A stretch of DNA of 13,284 bases, from contig WRMR01000075.1 of assembly GCA_009776995.1 (NCBI GenBank), positions 1-13,284 of the forward strand, read 5' to 3'. The number at the start of each line of letters is the position of its first letter. Position 1 is the first letter of the stretch. The translations under genes were made by a program, and so were the position numbers. The DNA comes from Planctomycetaceae bacterium (GTDB lineage: Bacteria; Planctomycetota; Planctomycetia; Pirellulales; Thermoguttaceae). Below are positions 12,638-13,284 of this stretch, one piece after another. Below the pieces are notes generated by a model, which did not search any database, had not been told where the DNA came from, and worked only from the letters and a program-made list of their open reading frames with translations.

Positions 12638-12764
12638 TTTTTTTAAATTTTGACGTGTTTGTTCGAGAAATACGACAGAATTTATTGTCAAAATAGACTT
12701 TTTCGGAAACTTATATTGGACGTAATCGGCTTTGCCGCGATTGGGCATTTGGTGTGAAGCGGAG

Positions 12765-12925
12765 CAAAGTTCAAAGCGCAGAATGCAGAATGCAGAGTGC
12801 AGAGTGCAGAATGTTTCAAATCAGAGCCGCGAGAGTTATCGAGCGGTCGAAGCAGGGCAAAGTTCAAAGTTCAAAGAGCAAAGTTCAGAGTGAAGATAAG
12901 GAAGCGGAACATTCTGCATTCTGCT
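12765..12925. repeat. GCAAAGTTC / GCAGAATGCAGA array with inverted end
   Basis: A run of short related units (CAAAGTTCAAAG, GCAGAATGCAGAATGCAGAG) ends in the reverse complement. GCAGAATGCAGAATG at 12778-12792 pairs exactly with 12910-12924. It has the same build as the repeat in the 9411 lipoprotein gene. The loop encloses a CAGAGCCGCGAG-type repeat. Confidence 0.85.
12822..12850 (+). repeat. third copy of the CAGAGCCGCGA dispersed repeat
   Basis: Matches 4326-4354 at 26 of 29 positions. Here it stands alone, nested inside a different repeat array, which shows that it moves or is copied as a unit of its own. Confidence 0.75.
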
Positions 12926-12947
12926 CTTCTTTTCTTAGGAAATCAAC

Positions 12948-13280
12948 ATGAAAACCGGCGCAAAAATTGAAAAAACTTCCAGTTCAGGTTTCAACGTTCA
13001 AAGTTCAGGTTTCAACGTTCAAAGTTCAGGTTTCAGCGTTCAGAGTTCATGTTTCAACGTTCAGAGTTCATGTTTCAACGTTCAGAGTTCATGTTTCAAC
13101 GTTCAGAGTTCATGTTTCAACGTTCAGAGTTCAGGTTTCAACGTTCAGAGTTCAAGTTTCAGCGTTCAGAGTTCAAGTTTCAGCGTTCAGAGTTCAAGTT
13201 TCAGCGTTCAGAGTTCAAGTTTCAGCGTTCAGAGTTCAAGTTTCAGCGTTCAGAGTTCAGGTTTCAACGTTTCAACTTGA
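12948..13280 (+). CDS. ORF made of a 7-residue tandem repeat, doubtful
   Basis: ATG 12948 with AGGA 9 nt upstream opens a 110-residue frame. After MKTGAKIEKTS it is SSGFNVQ repeated 13 times plus a partial unit, with G/C/S at position 3 and N/S at position 5. The 21-bp unit has a length divisible by three and no stop in this frame, so openness by itself proves nothing. If translated it would be a Ser/Phe/Gln-rich beta-like repeat protein with no signal peptide. More likely it is a repeat array that happens to be open. Confidence 0.25.
   Translation: MKTGAKIEKTSSSGFNVQSSGFNVQSSGFSVQSSCFNVQSSCFNVQSSCFNVQSSCFNVQSSGFNVQSSSFSVQSSSFSVQSSSFSVQSSSFSVQSSSFSVQSSGFNVST
12981..13272 (+). repeat. 21-bp tandem repeat array, about 14 units
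   Basis: The unit is AGTTCAGGTTTCAACGTTCA plus A or G. Variants fall in blocks: GGT in units 1-3, TGT in 4-7, GGT in 8, AGT in 9-13, GGT in 14; AGC replaces AAC in units 3 and 9-13. Such blocks point to stepwise local amplification. No unique spacers separate the units. Confidence 0.95.
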
Positions 13281-13284
13281 AGTT

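Larger units (their letters stand above)
12525..12750. other. AT-rich regulatory region upstream of the fab operon
   Basis: No gene is seen. It holds the candidate fabG promoter and several TGTCA/TGACA dyads listed separately, plus TGTCAGACA at 12561-12569, which lies in the predicted transcribed leader. Base composition is clearly more AT-rich than the flanking genes. Confidence 0.7.

Noticed and set aside
12754..12951. 65-residue ORF in the repeat region
   Set aside because: It is only the translation of short repeats (VQSAECRMQSAE) and has no SD or family resemblance.
12981..13272. CRISPR array
   Set aside because: The 21-bp units are head-to-tail with no unique spacers, and no cas genes are near.

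Overview
The window looks like the chromosome of a planctomycete (Pirellulales-like). The grounds are a planctomycete-type outer-membrane beta-barrel protein, two clpP paralogues close together, frequent GTG starts, moderate GC, and many short interspersed repeats (GTTCAAAGTGCAAAG-type arrays and GCCCAGGGCAACGCCCTGGG-type palindromes). This assignment is inference from gene content; no rRNA or tRNA was seen.

Layout. 1-918 (-): the N-terminal 306 codons of the disaggregase ClpB, cut by the window edge. 919-1890: a mostly non-coding stretch with a short SD-led ORF of unknown meaning and a decayed C-terminal piece of an IS66 transposase. 1891-3138 (+): a five-helix membrane protein with a PH-like and a DUF3592-like part. 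3321-4262 (+): a PHP-domain phosphoesterase. 4439-5962 (-): an exported beta-barrel protein. It is divergent from clpP1 (6166-6795, +), and each has its own sigma70-like promoter.

6796-8814 is an accessory island between the two clpP genes. In order it holds an 83-bp copy of the clpP1 3' end with its duplicate 425 bp further on; between them a truncated PIN-toxin tail and a small 72-aa gene; an IS200/IS605-like Y1 transposase inside nested inverted palindromes and flanking direct repeats; a 24-aa SD-led ORF; and a lipoprotein gene with a -1 frameshift at an A7 tract. clpP2 follows (8815-9414, +). It overlaps by 4 nt a lipoprotein gene whose signal peptide is encoded by an invading repeat.

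10064-12491 (-) is a compact fatty-acid synthesis operon, fabG-acpP-fabF. Its candidate promoter (12584-12612) is overlapped by a dyad operator, and more TGTCA-type palindromes lie upstream. 12750-13284 is repeat-rich. It ends in a 21-bp tandem array (about 14 units) that stays open as a 7-residue peptide repeat.

The housekeeping themes are protein quality control (ClpB, ClpP1, ClpP2), lipid synthesis and the cell envelope. The unusual content is the island between the clpP genes and the repeats that have entered coding sequence. I did not find a complete new multi-gene system. The best leads are the PIN remnant with its partner ORF inside a duplication, the frameshifted lipoprotein, and the repeat-derived signal peptide.
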